Position numbers and translations under genes: made by a program
The notes under the pieces: model-generated
What the model saw: the letters and a program-made list of their open reading frames with translations, nothing else
What the model was told of the DNA's origin: nothing
Database searches by the model: none
NCBI GenBank assembly: GCA_902475535.1
Contig: CABRZR010000006.1
Span: forward strand, 61,600-125,599
Reading direction: 5' to 3'
DNA from: QAMH01 sp900556425
GTDB lineage: Bacteria; Actinomycetota; Coriobacteriia; Coriobacteriales; QAMH01
Length of the DNA: 64,000 nt
Shown here: positions 40,672 to 50,187 of the stretch, one piece after another
How positions within the stretch are numbered: position 1 is the stretch's first letter
Layout of the letters: every line of letters begins with the position of its first letter

Positions 40672-40914
40672 CTAGGCGATGCCGCGCGTCTCCTTGAGAT
40701 GCGCGATGACATCCTCGACGCCGTTGTAGAGCTTCTCGTCGTCGTAAAGGTATGGAATGAGATTTGCGTCGCCGCCAAGCGCGAGCAGCTCGTTGTACGG
40801 AGCCTCCTGCTCAACATCGCGCTTGTCGAGCTCGATGCCATGCTCGGTGGCGAAATCGGTCACGATGGCACAGGTAGCGCACGGCGCCCAGTAGTACAGA
40901 ATTGGCGTAGCCAT
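40672..40914 (-). CDS. Glutaredoxin-like thioredoxin-fold protein
   Basis: An 80-residue protein with the start of a thioredoxin fold, ILYYWAPCATCAIVTDFATE, holding a CATC active site, then RDVEQEAPYNELLALGGDA, the cis-Pro strand LIPYLYDDEKLYNG and a last helix. It fits the glutaredoxin/NrdH group, acting as a small cytoplasmic dithiol reductant. AAGGAGG precedes the ATG. It forms an operon with the next small gene and is divergent from molybdoenzyme 2, with which a link is possible but not shown. Confidence 0.8.
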   Translation of the reverse strand: MATPILYYWAPCATCAIVTDFATEHGIELDKRDVEQEAPYNELLALGGDANLIPYLYDDEKLYNGVEDVIAHLKETRGIA

Positions 40915-41112
40915 GGTTCCTCCTTATCGACGGTCTGCATGGGGACATTATACGTGAAGGGGCTTTGACCTCGAAAAGAAGTCATGCACAACCTCACGTT
41001 GCATACATGCGCACGGCATCGCTTCAGCAGCAACGCACCCGCGAATCTACAATTACAAGCAACGATGCCGCATCACGCTTGCGGCGCATGTCAGCGAGAG
41101 AAGGAGGAGCGT

Positions 41113-43494
41113 ATGTCAGAAGAAACATGGGTCTGCACCGCCTGTCCCGGGTGGGGTGACCACGAGTTCTGCGCCATCAAGACCGTCGTCAAGGATGGCA
41201 AGATCGTGCGCACCGAAGCCGTGGACTATACCGGTGCGGAAGCTAACGAGGGCCATTGCTGTCAGAAGGGCATCGCATCCTGGCGCCAGGTCTACGCCGA
41301 GGATCGCTTGCTGCATCCTTTGAAGCGCGTGGGCAAACGCGGAGAGGGCAAATGGGAACAGATAAGCTGGGACCAGGCCTTTGACGAAATAGGCGCGAAG
41401 CTTTGCGAACTACGAGACAAGTACGGTCCCGAAACGGTAGCGTTCTGGAACATCACCACGTCGCTTCCACCTTCTCAGGGTCTCGACACCCTGCTCGGCA
41501 ACCGTCTTTGCGGGCTATGGGGCGGCACCGACCCACTCAACGCCTACGGTCTGGACAATGGTCCCTACTACGCGTCCTACTTCGACCTGGGCGATTTCTA
41601 CAAGTACATGATGATCGACCCCATCAAATTCGACGCCACCAGCTACATCATCATATGGGGCGGCAATCCCGTGGAAAACCAGCAGCGCGTCGCCAAGCAC
41701 ATCGTCGAGGCAAAGTCACGGGGCGCCAAGATCGTGGACGTAGGTTTGCTCTTTGATGCCTCGGCGGGTTACGCCGACTGGTTCATCCCCGTCAAGCCAG
41801 GATCGGATACGGCCCTGGCGCTGTGCATGGCCAACCAGATCGTGCAGCGCAAGGAGTATGACCGCGCGTTCATGACCAAATACACGGTCGCTCCCCTGCT
41901 CGTCGATGTTGCGACGGGCAAGTTCGCCACATCCGGAGACAAGTTCCTGTACTGGGACGAGGAATCCCAGTCCGCACGAGAGACAGAACGCGGAGCCGAA
42001 GAGTACGAAGGCACACCCGCTTTCAACGGCGAATACGTCATCGACGGCGCGAAGTTCAAACCAGCGTTCCAGATGCTCGAGGATCATCTGGCAACCTATA
42101 CGCCAGAATACCAGGAGAGAATTACGGGAGTTCCGGCAGCCGATGCCATCAAGCTCGGCGAAGAATACTCAAGTCATCGCCCGTCGTTCATCGTCGGAGC
42201 CCTTGGACTGCGTTACCAAAACCAGGGCGATGCTTACCGCGCGTTCTACCTGCTCGGCATGCTCACGGGCAACCTCGGTCATCTCAACGGCGGCGTCACC
42301 TCCGAAATCCAGCCCTGCGGCTTCCCGCTTGGCTTCAACAATCCCTCCATCATCTACCCCAACGGTCTCGAAGGCGACAAGACCATCTTCGTGAAAAACG
42401 GTGACTTTTTCGAGGACGCCAAGAAGGGCAAGTACAAGGCCTTCATCAAGTGCGCAGGCAATCCCGTGCATAACTGCCCCAACCGCAGCCGCTGGATCGA
42501 TGATACTTTCCCCAATATGGACCTAATCGTCGACATCGACGTATGGATGACCGACACGGGTGAGTACGCCGACTACGTGTTACCGGCGGCCATGCCCTTT
42601 GAACGCGAGGAGCTCATTGCAGCAGCACAGTACAATCACGTCGTGCTTCAGGAGCCAGCCATCGAACCGCGTGGTGAGTGCAAGGACCCCTCGTTCATCT
42701 ACCGCGGCCTTGCCGAACGCATGGGCTTTGGCGAGTACTTCCAGAACGACGCCGACGACTGGATCCGCATGCGACTCAACACGCCGCAGCCCTTCATCGC
42801 AAACGTCGATCCGCCCATCACGCTCGAGCGTCTCAAAGAGGAAAAACTTATCCGTGCCGCCGTGCCGCCCGTTCCCTGGGATCCGTTCCTCGGCATGAAG
42901 TTCGAGACTCAGACGGGCCACATGGAATTCTACAGCGAGCGCTTGAACAACGTCGGACTGCCCATGGCGACCTATCACGAACCGTACGAGGTGCCCACGA
43001 CCGAACGCATGGAGAATGGGACGGCCAAGCACCCCTATCAGTTCTTCAGCGGACGTCAGCGCTTCTTCATGCAGTCGATGTTTACAGATGATCCGGTCAT
43101 GGCCGACCTATCCGGCGGCAAGCCCACCGGTCGCATCAATCCCATCGATGCCGAGAAGGAGGGCATACATGACGGCGACCTGTGCGAGGTCTATAACGAG
43201 CGCGGGCATGTCATCATCGAAATGCGTCTTGACCAGGCAATTCCACCAGGAACCATCCAGGTATGGTTCGGTTGGCGCAAGCGCGCGTTCACGGAAGGCG
43301 GTATGTACTCCGAACTGCTCGTGCCGCTCGGCGACAACGACACACTCGATGACGCGGCCCTCTACTGGTACCAATGCGTCGAGGACGAGGGCAAGGTCGG
43401 CGAAATCCTCTCCGGCTACGCCATCTCCGCCATGGCAGGTGCCTGGGACACCATCTGGGACTGCGCCTGCGATATCCGCAAAATCGAAGCATAA
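41113..43494 (+). CDS. Molybdopterin-dependent oxidoreductase 2 (DMSO reductase superfamily, substrate unknown)
   Basis: A 793-residue catalytic subunit. N-terminal Fe-S Cys set Cys8, Cys11, Cys20 and Cys49/50 (VCTACPGWGDHEFC, GHCCQKG). Moco-site landmarks: IIWGGNPVENQQRVAKHIVE, VKPGSDTALALCMANQIV, GLRYQNQGDAYRAFYLL, LTGNLGHLNGGV, KCAGNPVHNCPN and DYVLPAAMPFEREEL. It has no Tat signal. AAGGAGGAG precedes the ATG at 41113; an upstream extension to 40984 is not protein-like. It is of a different subfamily from molybdoenzymes 1 and 3, with a longer Cys spacing. It is followed after 10 bases by its 4Fe-4S subunit. Reaction unknown; a reductase of an organic substrate is likely. Confidence 0.83.
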   Translation: MSEETWVCTACPGWGDHEFCAIKTVVKDGKIVRTEAVDYTGAEANEGHCCQKGIASWRQVYAEDRLLHPLKRVGKRGEGKWEQISWDQAFDEIGAKLCELRDKYGPETVAFWNITTSLPPSQGLDTLLGNRLCGLWGGTDPLNAYGLDNGPYYASYFDLGDFYKYMMIDPIKFDATSYIIIWGGNPVENQQRVAKHIVEAKSRGAKIVDVGLLFDASAGYADWFIPVKPGSDTALALCMANQIVQRKEYDRAFMTKYTVAPLLVDVATGKFATSGDKFLYWDEESQSARETERGAEEYEGTPAFNGEYVIDGAKFKPAFQMLEDHLATYTPEYQERITGVPAADAIKLGEEYSSHRPSFIVGALGLRYQNQGDAYRAFYLLGMLTGNLGHLNGGVTSEIQPCGFPLGFNNPSIIYPNGLEGDKTIFVKNGDFFEDAKKGKYKAFIKCAGNPVHNCPNRSRWIDDTFPNMDLIVDIDVWMTDTGEYADYVLPAAMPFEREELIAAAQYNHVVLQEPAIEPRGECKDPSFIYRGLAERMGFGEYFQNDADDWIRMRLNTPQPFIANVDPPITLERLKEEKLIRAAVPPVPWDPFLGMKFETQTGHMEFYSERLNNVGLPMATYHEPYEVPTTERMENGTAKHPYQFFSGRQRFFMQSMFTDDPVMADLSGGKPTGRINPIDAEKEGIHDGDLCEVYNERGHVIIEMRLDQAIPPGTIQVWFGWRKRAFTEGGMYSELLVPLGDNDTLDDAALYWYQCVEDEGKVGEILSGYAISAMAGAWDTIWDCACDIRKIEA

Positions 43495-43504
43495 GGAGGC
43501 TATC

Positions 43505-43963
43505 ATGGCTGATGAAATGACCGTATGGGCCCACTCCCCCGCCGAAGCCGAGATCACCGATGACACGATCTTCGTAGACCTGTTGCGCTGCACCGGCTGT
43601 TGGACCTGCTCGCTTTCGTGCATGACTGGAAACGACCTGAAAGACGGACACTTCTTCGTGAACGTCCGCACGCTCGGCAGCGGAGAAGGCATCGACAGAC
43701 CGGCTGGTACCTGGCCTGATCTACACATGTCATGGATGCCCTTCTACACGAGCAGCTGCATCAAATGCAAGGACCGCACGAGTGCAGGCGAACTGCCGTA
43801 CTGCGTCAAGAACTGTCCCAACAAGGCACTCGCCTTTGGAAAGGATGCCGCCGAAAAGGTCGAAGCCGCACGCGAACGCGGCGCGCGCATCTTCCGCCTG
43901 CCCGCATGGGAGCACAGCAAGGACGGGATCGTCTACGCAAGCCCGGATCGCAAGATCATCTAA
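43505..43963 (+). CDS. 4Fe-4S electron-transfer subunit of molybdoenzyme 2
   Basis: A 152-residue ferredoxin-type subunit. Cluster motif one is LRCTGCWTCSLSCM (CxxCxxCxxxC), and the second set is CIKCKDRTSAGELPYCVKNC, leading to PNKALAFG as in DmsB-like subunits. No signal peptide. AAGGAGG stands before the ATG, 10 bases after the molybdoenzyme stop. It would carry electrons to the Moco subunit. It is longer and different in the middle from the other two Fe-S subunits in the window. A GC-rich hairpin follows. Confidence 0.86.
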   Translation: MADEMTVWAHSPAEAEITDDTIFVDLLRCTGCWTCSLSCMTGNDLKDGHFFVNVRTLGSGEGIDRPAGTWPDLHMSWMPFYTSSCIKCKDRTSAGELPYCVKNCPNKALAFGKDAAEKVEAARERGARIFRLPAWEHSKDGIVYASPDRKII

Positions 43964-43984
43964 GTTCTTGCAAATTCGCATTGC

Positions 43985-44018
43985 AGGGGGGGTGCTTCCA
44001 CGGGAGGCACCCCCCCCT
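43985..44018. terminator. GC-rich stem-loop between convergent genes
   Basis: AGGGGGGGTGC (43985-43995) pairs with GCACCCCCCCCT (44007-44018) around a short loop. It is 22 bases after the Fe-S subunit stop and 52 bases from the LysR stop. No T run follows on either strand, so its termination strength is uncertain. Confidence 0.6.
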
Positions 44019-44069
44019 AATTGTGAACGCACAGGATAGAACCGTCACGATGACCCTCGTCAGCTAACG

Positions 44070-45026
44070 TCAGCCCTCGACGGGATAGTCATGGAAGTAA
44101 TCGGAAAACTTTTCGCTCAGATATCGCCTAAGCAAGTCCATGGCATGACGGCAACGCATCGGGACATGCGCATCCTTCCTGCGAAGAAATCCGATACGGC
44201 ACAAAGAACGTGGCGTTGAGAGCGGGGTGTAATGTAGTCCCTCGGTATCTATGCTTGGGCTTCTCTGCGCCAGCATGAACCCAAAGGAATCGAAAGTGGC
44301 CGCTCGTTCAGGCGATGATGCCGCATAACCCAGCGTTGCTCGATGATTCGAGACGCCAAAGCGCACATTATCAAGAGGTTGGTCTTCGAATATCTGCTCC
44401 ACGAGCTTGAGCATATCGCGTTGGGAATCCATAGCGAGAGGAAAGTCCGCTAGCTGATTGCGATGAATCGAGGGACACCCCTCGAACGAAGAGCCGTCCT
44501 TCCATACGACACCAAAACGCGAAACGAGTATCGGCTCGAACACGAGCTCCCCATCTTCGAGCAGCTTTCCGATAGTGTCACAGTAGAGACCGACGAGATG
44601 TAGCTCATGCTGGCGTGACGAGCGCGCTTCCTCGACAAGATCGTCAAAGGAAACCTCGTTGAATCGCACCATGTCAAAGAAGCCAAGACTTGGCAGAAGC
44701 GGCATCATCACCTGTGCAGGATAATAGGTCGTATGGATGAGGATAGGATCATCGACGAAACGCGGATTTTCGGGACCGAAAACGCAATCCTGAAGCAACT
44801 CGTATTCACGAAGCACCCTTTGCGCCTGCGCGTAGAAGGCCTCGCCAAGTGCCGTTGGGCGTATACCGCGTCCGCTGCGCTCGACAAGCGTCGCGCCAAT
44901 CTCCGCCTCAAGAGAGGTGATCGACTTGTTGAGGCCCTGCTGCGAGATATAAGACATCCTCGCGGCACTATAGAAAGAGCCAGCATCAACGAGATTCACG
45001 AAGTAGCGAAGCGTCTCGATTTGCAT
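44070..45026 (-). CDS. LysR-family transcriptional regulator
   Basis: A 318-residue LysR protein. The N-terminal winged helix is clear: MQIETLRYFVNLVDAGSFYS, AARMSYISQQGLNKSITSLE and LVERSGRGIRPTALG. The C-terminal effector-binding domain is present in full. It is convergent with molybdoenzyme 2 and its Fe-S subunit and downstream of a TetR gene on the same strand. It is a good candidate to control molybdoenzyme 2 or the nearby MFS/molybdoenzyme 3 genes. Effector unknown. The ribosome site is weak. Confidence 0.9.
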   Translation of the reverse strand: MQIETLRYFVNLVDAGSFYSAARMSYISQQGLNKSITSLEAEIGATLVERSGRGIRPTALGEAFYAQAQRVLREYELLQDCVFGPENPRFVDDPILIHTTYYPAQVMMPLLPSLGFFDMVRFNEVSFDDLVEEARSSRQHELHLVGLYCDTIGKLLEDGELVFEPILVSRFGVVWKDGSSFEGCPSIHRNQLADFPLAMDSQRDMLKLVEQIFEDQPLDNVRFGVSNHRATLGYAASSPERAATFDSFGFMLAQRSPSIDTEGLHYTPLSTPRSLCRIGFLRRKDAHVPMRCRHAMDLLRRYLSEKFSDYFHDYPVEG

Positions 45027-45157
45027 AGCCGTCCACTCAACGCATGCGTAAAAGAAAATGGATGGATACGTCTATTGTACGTCATTTGGCTACTTTCGCT
45101 TTTGCAAAGCGATGCGAGCATCATACGACGAATGCGGAACCCCGATACGTTTCCCGA

Positions 45158-45748
45158 TCATTCGTTCACGGGGTGCTCGAGTGCCTCGTAGAGCAGGCGC
45201 GGTGTCAAAGCCACGAGGTATTCGCAGAACTCGCGTATCTCGTAGGGAAGCTCGCCCGAACGGAACTTGTTGGTCATGATGGACTCGCAGTACGGAAACG
45301 CCTCGATCTGGAATGCGAGCTCCTCCGTGACCTCACGATGCTGGAACTCCGTGATGGTCTGGGTGAGGTTCTTTTGCCGCTCCCTCACGAAGGAGGGCAC
45401 TGCGGATTGGTACTCACGCCCCACCGATGCGCTGGCAAAGAGCGCATTGAACTTCGACATCTCGCGCGTGGTGATCATATGGCCCTCGAGCCACGTGAGG
45501 TCGCGACCGATGCGAAAGATTCCGTCTTCGTGACACTGGTGACCGATCCAATTGACCACGGCATATTTGTCCTCGAAGTTATGGTAGAAGTTCGAACGGC
45601 TCACGCCCGATTCCCGAACGATGTCCTCGATGTGTATGCGCGCGAAGGGCGTGTCGGCGCAAAGCCGGTTCATGGCCTCGGCCACGCGAAGCTTGGTGAG
45701 GTACGAGCGAGAGTACATTTTCTGGTCTGATGCCAAATCGCCAATCAC
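45158..45748 (-). CDS. TetR/AcrR-family transcriptional regulator
   Basis: A 196-residue protein with N-terminal helix-turn-helix: LRVAEAMNRLCADTPFARI, HIEDIVRESGVSRSNFYHNF and EDKYAVVNWI, the standard TetR pattern. The GTG at 45748 is chosen for a GGGGAGGGG site 5 bases before it; an ATG at 45718 lacks such a site. It diverges from the MFS gene that begins the molybdoenzyme 3 block, across 235 bases holding two tandem palindromic sites. It is the likely repressor of that block. Confidence 0.88.
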   Translation of the reverse strand: MIGDLASDQKMYSRSYLTKLRVAEAMNRLCADTPFARIHIEDIVRESGVSRSNFYHNFEDKYAVVNWIGHQCHEDGIFRIGRDLTWLEGHMITTREMSKFNALFASASVGREYQSAVPSFVRERQKNLTQTITEFQHREVTEELAFQIEAFPYCESIMTNKFRSGELPYEIREFCEYLVALTPRLLYEALEHPVNE

Positions 45749-45782
45749 GAGGACCCCTCCCCCTGGAGTCGTTGGTTTTCGC

Positions 45783-45815
45783 CACGAAAGTGGCCGCACA
45801 AATCACGAAAGTGAG
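45783..45815. promoter_or_regulatory. Tandem palindromic operator candidates (YCACGAAAGTGR)
   Basis: CCACGAAAGTGG at 45783-45794 and TCACGAAAGTGA at 45804-45815, each a palindrome with a GAAA centre, spaced 21 bases (two helical turns). They lie 35-67 bases upstream of the TetR start in the TetR/MFS divergent region, as expected for TetR operators. Confidence 0.65.
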
Positions 45816-45983
45816 ATGTTTTGCCCAAAATGTACTACACCATTGGACGCTTTTCCAATCCTAGCTCCCATGGGGAAACATAAGGGTGCTTCCATTCCTT
45901 GAGCCCATCGCGCTCCCCTTTTTATAGTCGTCTCATGTTCCAGACGAAATCCCGTACCGGGCAATAGAGGAGGGAGAGCATCT

Positions 45984-47237
45984 ATGACGAAAGAGGAAAA
46001 GAGGACCGAGATATTCAACTCGGGACGAGCGTGGATCGTCGCCTGCGTGGCCATCATCGCCTCGATTCTGATCTCGGTCAACTGCAACAAGCTGCCGGCA
46101 ACCATGTCACTCGTGATTCCCGCGCTTGGCATCGATACCGGCATGGCGGCAAACATCATGTCGCTCAACGGATACGTCGGCCTGATAATGACCTTCGTCG
46201 TCGCCGCCATCATCATGAAGTTCGGAGCGCGCAAGGCCACGACACTCGTATTGGTATGTGCGGTAGCCGGCGCCATCATTTCGGCAATGGCCACGAGCGT
46301 CGAGCTTCTCGTCGTTGGCCGTCTTATCGAGGGCGTCGGATACGCCTGCATCGGTTCGGTAGTGCCGGTCATCATATCCGAGTGGTTCCCGCCATCTAGG
46401 CGCGGCGTCCCCATGGGCCTCTTCTCCGTGTGGGTGCCCCTGGGCTCCATGTTCATCATGGGCACGTCCGGCTTCTTCTTCAACGTCGGCGATCCCTACA
46501 GCTACCATAACGTCTTCTGGTTCGTGGTGGTCCTGCTGGCCATCGTCACGGTGGTCTGGATTCTGGCCATACGCGACCCCAAGGTCTCGTACCTGGACGA
46601 GGTCGACCCCAACGCGCCCAAGCCAAAGATGTCCGAGGGCTTCAAGAGCCTGTCTTGCTGGATCTCGATGGTCGCCTTCGCAGCGTTCTCCCTGGGCACC
46701 GCCTGCGTCATGAACTTCGAGACGCTCTACATGGTGCAGACCATGGGCATGGACCAGCTGGGTGCCAACACCATGATGAACATCGCAAACATCGCCGTGG
46801 TCATCGGTGGCATCGCCATCGGCGTTGTCATGAACCTGGTGACGGGCAACACCCAGCGTCTTGCCATCCTCGTCGTGGCATCCGTCGTGCTCGGCGTCTC
46901 GTTCTCGATGGCCTACACCATCGGCGAAGGAATGCTGATTCCCTGGCTCATCCTGTTCGGCCTTTCCAATGGTGTGGTCCCGGCCATCTTCTTCACCATG
47001 GTCGCCGAAATCGCACCTCGACCCGAGCTGGCCGGTATCTCGTCTTCGCTCATGAGCTGCGGCCAGTGCGTGGGCGGCATCCTCTTCGGTCTGGTGGGCG
47101 TCATCGTCTCCAGCGCCGGATGGGGCGCATGCACGGGACTGCTCATGGGAGTCGGCATCGTGCTCGTCGTGGGTGCCATCGCCCTCATGGTGGTCATCAA
47201 GGCGCGCGATGCGAAGAAGGTTCAGAAGGACGCCTAA
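45984..47237 (+). CDS. MFS transporter of the molybdoenzyme 3 block
   Basis: A 417-residue protein with 12 helices and MFS marks: FGARKATTLVLVCAVAG after helix 2, VGRLIEGVGYACIGSVVPVI on helix 4 and SEWFPPSRRGVPMGLFSVWV on the loop to helix 5. GGAGGG precedes the ATG. It is divergent from TetR and 83 bases before molybdoenzyme 3, so it likely imports the substrate or exports the product. A second MFS gene follows the enzyme pair, giving one transporter on each side. Substrate unknown. Confidence 0.83.
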   Translation: MTKEEKRTEIFNSGRAWIVACVAIIASILISVNCNKLPATMSLVIPALGIDTGMAANIMSLNGYVGLIMTFVVAAIIMKFGARKATTLVLVCAVAGAIISAMATSVELLVVGRLIEGVGYACIGSVVPVIISEWFPPSRRGVPMGLFSVWVPLGSMFIMGTSGFFFNVGDPYSYHNVFWFVVVLLAIVTVVWILAIRDPKVSYLDEVDPNAPKPKMSEGFKSLSCWISMVAFAAFSLGTACVMNFETLYMVQTMGMDQLGANTMMNIANIAVVIGGIAIGVVMNLVTGNTQRLAILVVASVVLGVSFSMAYTIGEGMLIPWLILFGLSNGVVPAIFFTMVAEIAPRPELAGISSSLMSCGQCVGGILFGLVGVIVSSAGWGACTGLLMGVGIVLVVGAIALMVVIKARDAKKVQKDA

Positions 47238-47320
47238 GACTGCCAGCCTACCGGCACAAGTAGAGAACCCTTGCATTGTTCGATCTGCAGAAATGTACGT
47301 GAGAAGAGAAAGAGGAAGAC

Positions 47321-49801
47321 ATGGAATTCAAAAATGATCTAGGTAAGCCGTGGAAGTTCCAAGATGGTGACTTCACCGTAATTCGCTCCTCGGTGTGGTC
47401 TCCCCCGGGTTGCCACCCCGTCGGATGCGGCATCAAGCTCTACGTGGACAAGGACGGACGCCTTGACCACGTGGAAGGCGACGAGAATGATCCCATCACG
47501 CAGGGACGCCTGTGCCCCAGGTGCGTCGCCCTCAAGGACTACATCTACAACCCCTCGCGCGTCATCTATCCCCAGAAGCGCGCGAAGGAGGAGCGCGGAA
47601 ACGCCGATGCATGGGAGCGCTGCAGCTGGGACGAGGCACTCGACATCATCATGGACAACTGGCGTCGCCTCACCGACGAGTACGGACGCGAGACCATGGC
47701 CATCTTCGTGGGTACCGGCCGTGACGGCATGCTCTCCCAGGACTTCCAGCTGTCCATCTTCCGCACGCCCAACCTGGCCTATACCCAGTCCGGTTACGCC
47801 TGCTACCAGCCGCGCATGATGTCGTCGCAGATGGTGCTTGGTGCCCTGTATCCCGAACTTGACTACGCCGGCGGCCTCGAGGGCGGCTATGACGACCCGG
47901 AGTACTGCGTGCCGGAGCTCATGATCCTCTGGGGCAAGATGCCCCTGGCGTCCAACCCGGACGGTTTCTTCGGCCATGCGGTCATCGACCTCATGAAGCG
48001 CGGTGCGAAGCTCGTCACCATCGACCCGCGCGTCAACTGGCTGGCGACCAGGTCCGAGCTGCAGCTGCGCCTGCGCAACGGCACGGATGCCGCCCTTGCC
48101 ATGGCGATGTGCAACATCATCATCAAGGAAGACCTCTACGACCACGATTTCGTGGAGCGCTGGACCTACGGCTTTGACGAGTTTGCCGAGCGCGTCGCCT
48201 ACATGACGCCCGAGGATGCCGCCCGCATCTGCGAAGTTCCCGTCGAGGACATCTACACGGTGGCCCGCATGTACGCCAACGCCCACCCGGCCTCCATCGC
48301 CTGGGGCCTCGCCTTCGACCAGAACACCAACGGCATGCAGGCCGGTCAATGCGTACTCGCCATGATCTGCATGTGCGGCAACCTGGACGTCCCCGGCGGC
48401 AACATCGTCGCCGACCTGTCGATGCCCGAAGACATCACCGGTGACGCCGCGTCCGGACAGTCGGAGCACAACACGGACACGCGCGCCTTCATCACCGAGG
48501 GCTGGTACCAGATGACCGACGAGGAACGCGACAAGTGCATCGGCATGGACAAGTACCCCCTGTACTGCAACCAGATTACCGGCGCCCAAGCTGACTGCGT
48601 GTTGGATACCCTGGAGACGGATGAGCCCTATCCCATCAAGATGGCGTGGATCGCCAACACGAACCTCATCGCCCCGACCAACTCTGCCGAGCCCTCCCGC
48701 TGGCACAAGGCGCTGCTGCGCTCCATCGACTTCGCCTTTGGCACGGACTGCTTCATCACGCCGACCATCCAGGCCGTCTGCGATGTCTTCCTGCCGCTTT
48801 CCACGGTGGCCGAGCACGACGGCGTGAACCGCACGCACTACGGTGCCGCCTCCATCACCACCGGCTGCGGCAACAAGGCCATCACCGTGGGCGAGGCCAA
48901 GTCCGACCTCGAGATCTACTGCATGCTCGCCAAGCGCATGGCCGAGATGTTCCCCGATGACCCCAAGGCACGCTTCGCCTACGAGAAGTACCCAGACTAC
49001 CACGACTATCTCGAGAAGAACCGTCTCGAGGGACGTCACGTGTTCAACGAGGTGCGCGAGCTCGTCAAGTTCAAGCGCAAGGTCTATTACAAGAAATACG
49101 AGACCGGCAAGCTGCGCCCCGACGGACAACCGGGCTTCTTGACCCCGACCGGACGCGTCGAGCTGTGGTCATCGGCCTTCGCGAACAACGGCATGGACCC
49201 GCTGCCCTACTACTACGAGCCGGACCTTTCGCCGCGTATTCCCGAGAAGACCGCCGAGGACCTGGAGCTCAAGCGCAATCCGCTGGTTCCCGAGGAACTG
49301 GACGCCAAGTGGCACGAGCGTGACCTTCCCCACGAGGAGATCATGGAGAAGTACCCGTTCATCATGTCCACGGGTCACCGCCGCTACTCCTCGTTCCACT
49401 CCGAGCACCGTCAGGTGGCCGTGCTGCGTGAGCTCGATCCGAACCCGATGATCGAGATCAACCCGGCTGACGCAGAGCGCATCGGCGTGTCCGACGGCCA
49501 GTGGTGCGAGATATCCAACATGTTTGGCAGCGCGAAGTTCAAGGCACGCGTGATGCCGACCGTAGGCGAAGGTCATGTCGAGGTGGATCACGGCTGGTGG
49601 TTCCCCGAGCAAGACGGCAGCGAGCCCAGCCTCTTCGGGGTATGGCAGTCCAACTGCAACGACCTCATCCCGGAACACCACAACAACGCCCTTGGCCTGG
49701 GAGCCCCCTACAAGAGCGCATGCTGCAACGTGGTGCCCCTCAAGGAAAGCTACGACGTCGACATGGCAGCATTCGGCGAGAAATTCGGAAAGCTGGTGTA
49801 A
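47321..49801 (+). CDS. Molybdopterin-dependent oxidoreductase 3 (catechol dehydroxylase / acetylene hydratase-like)
   Basis: An 826-residue catalytic subunit of the DMSO reductase superfamily, paralogous to molybdoenzyme 1. N-terminal Cys31, Cys36, Cys65 and Cys68 (PPGCHPVGCG, GRLCPRC). Conserved blocks shared with molybdoenzyme 1: VGTGRDGMLSQDF, CYQPRMMSSQM, GKMPLASNPDGFFGHAVIDL, CGNLDVPGGN and STGHRRYSSFHSEHRQ. There is no Tat signal, so it is cytoplasmic. The enzyme with one small Fe-S subunit and MFS transporters matches the gene plan known for gut actinobacterial catechol dehydroxylases such as Hcdh and Cadh. Substrate not known; a catechol-type compound is the best guess. GAAAGAGGAAG precedes the ATG. 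Confidence 0.85.
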   Translation: MEFKNDLGKPWKFQDGDFTVIRSSVWSPPGCHPVGCGIKLYVDKDGRLDHVEGDENDPITQGRLCPRCVALKDYIYNPSRVIYPQKRAKEERGNADAWERCSWDEALDIIMDNWRRLTDEYGRETMAIFVGTGRDGMLSQDFQLSIFRTPNLAYTQSGYACYQPRMMSSQMVLGALYPELDYAGGLEGGYDDPEYCVPELMILWGKMPLASNPDGFFGHAVIDLMKRGAKLVTIDPRVNWLATRSELQLRLRNGTDAALAMAMCNIIIKEDLYDHDFVERWTYGFDEFAERVAYMTPEDAARICEVPVEDIYTVARMYANAHPASIAWGLAFDQNTNGMQAGQCVLAMICMCGNLDVPGGNIVADLSMPEDITGDAASGQSEHNTDTRAFITEGWYQMTDEERDKCIGMDKYPLYCNQITGAQADCVLDTLETDEPYPIKMAWIANTNLIAPTNSAEPSRWHKALLRSIDFAFGTDCFITPTIQAVCDVFLPLSTVAEHDGVNRTHYGAASITTGCGNKAITVGEAKSDLEIYCMLAKRMAEMFPDDPKARFAYEKYPDYHDYLEKNRLEGRHVFNEVRELVKFKRKVYYKKYETGKLRPDGQPGFLTPTGRVELWSSAFANNGMDPLPYYYEPDLSPRIPEKTAEDLELKRNPLVPEELDAKWHERDLPHEEIMEKYPFIMSTGHRRYSSFHSEHRQVAVLRELDPNPMIEINPADAERIGVSDGQWCEISNMFGSAKFKARVMPTVGEGHVEVDHGWWFPEQDGSEPSLFGVWQSNCNDLIPEHHNNALGLGAPYKSACCNVVPLKESYDVDMAAFGEKFGKLV

Positions 49802-49804
49802 ATC

Positions 49805-50167
49805 ATGACTCAATACGGATTGCTTATCGATTACGAATTCTGCACGGGATGCCAGAGCTGCGAGGTCAGCTGCAAGGAGGAGCATGACTTCCCCGTCGGC
49901 AAGTGGGGCATCCGCGTCCTGGACGACGGCCCCTGGCAGAAGGACGATTCCAAGGACATCGGGAATTGCTACAACTGGAACAAGATTCCCACTCCCACTG
50001 ACCTGTGCGACCTGTGCATCGACCGTCTGCGCGATGGACGCGAGCCCGTGTGCATGCACAACTGCCTGGCCGATGTCATTCGCTTTGGCACCATCGACGA
50101 AATGGCCGAGGAGCTCAAGCGCAAGCCCAAGCAGGTGCTCTGGACTCCCTGCGACATCAGTCTCTAG
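49805..50167 (+). CDS. 4Fe-4S electron-transfer subunit of molybdoenzyme 3
   Basis: A 120-residue ferredoxin-type subunit: YEFCTGCQSCEVSCKEEHD (first cluster), then LCDLCIDRLRDGREPVCMHNC (second set) and IRFGTIDEMAEEL. It is close to the subunit at 10235-10657 (same spacing, same LCDxC...G-R-x-P-x-C pattern) but lacks that protein's 30-residue N-terminal extension. The ATG is 3 bases after the molybdoenzyme stop, so the two are translationally coupled. It passes electrons to the Moco subunit. Confidence 0.87.
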   Translation: MTQYGLLIDYEFCTGCQSCEVSCKEEHDFPVGKWGIRVLDDGPWQKDDSKDIGNCYNWNKIPTPTDLCDLCIDRLRDGREPVCMHNCLADVIRFGTIDEMAEELKRKPKQVLWTPCDISL

Positions 50168-50187
50168 TTTCATCAGTATCGCAAGCC

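Noticed and set aside
47339..49129. 596-codon open frame on the minus strand opposite molybdoenzyme 3
   Set aside because: Same mirror effect, lies wholly inside a well-supported gene.
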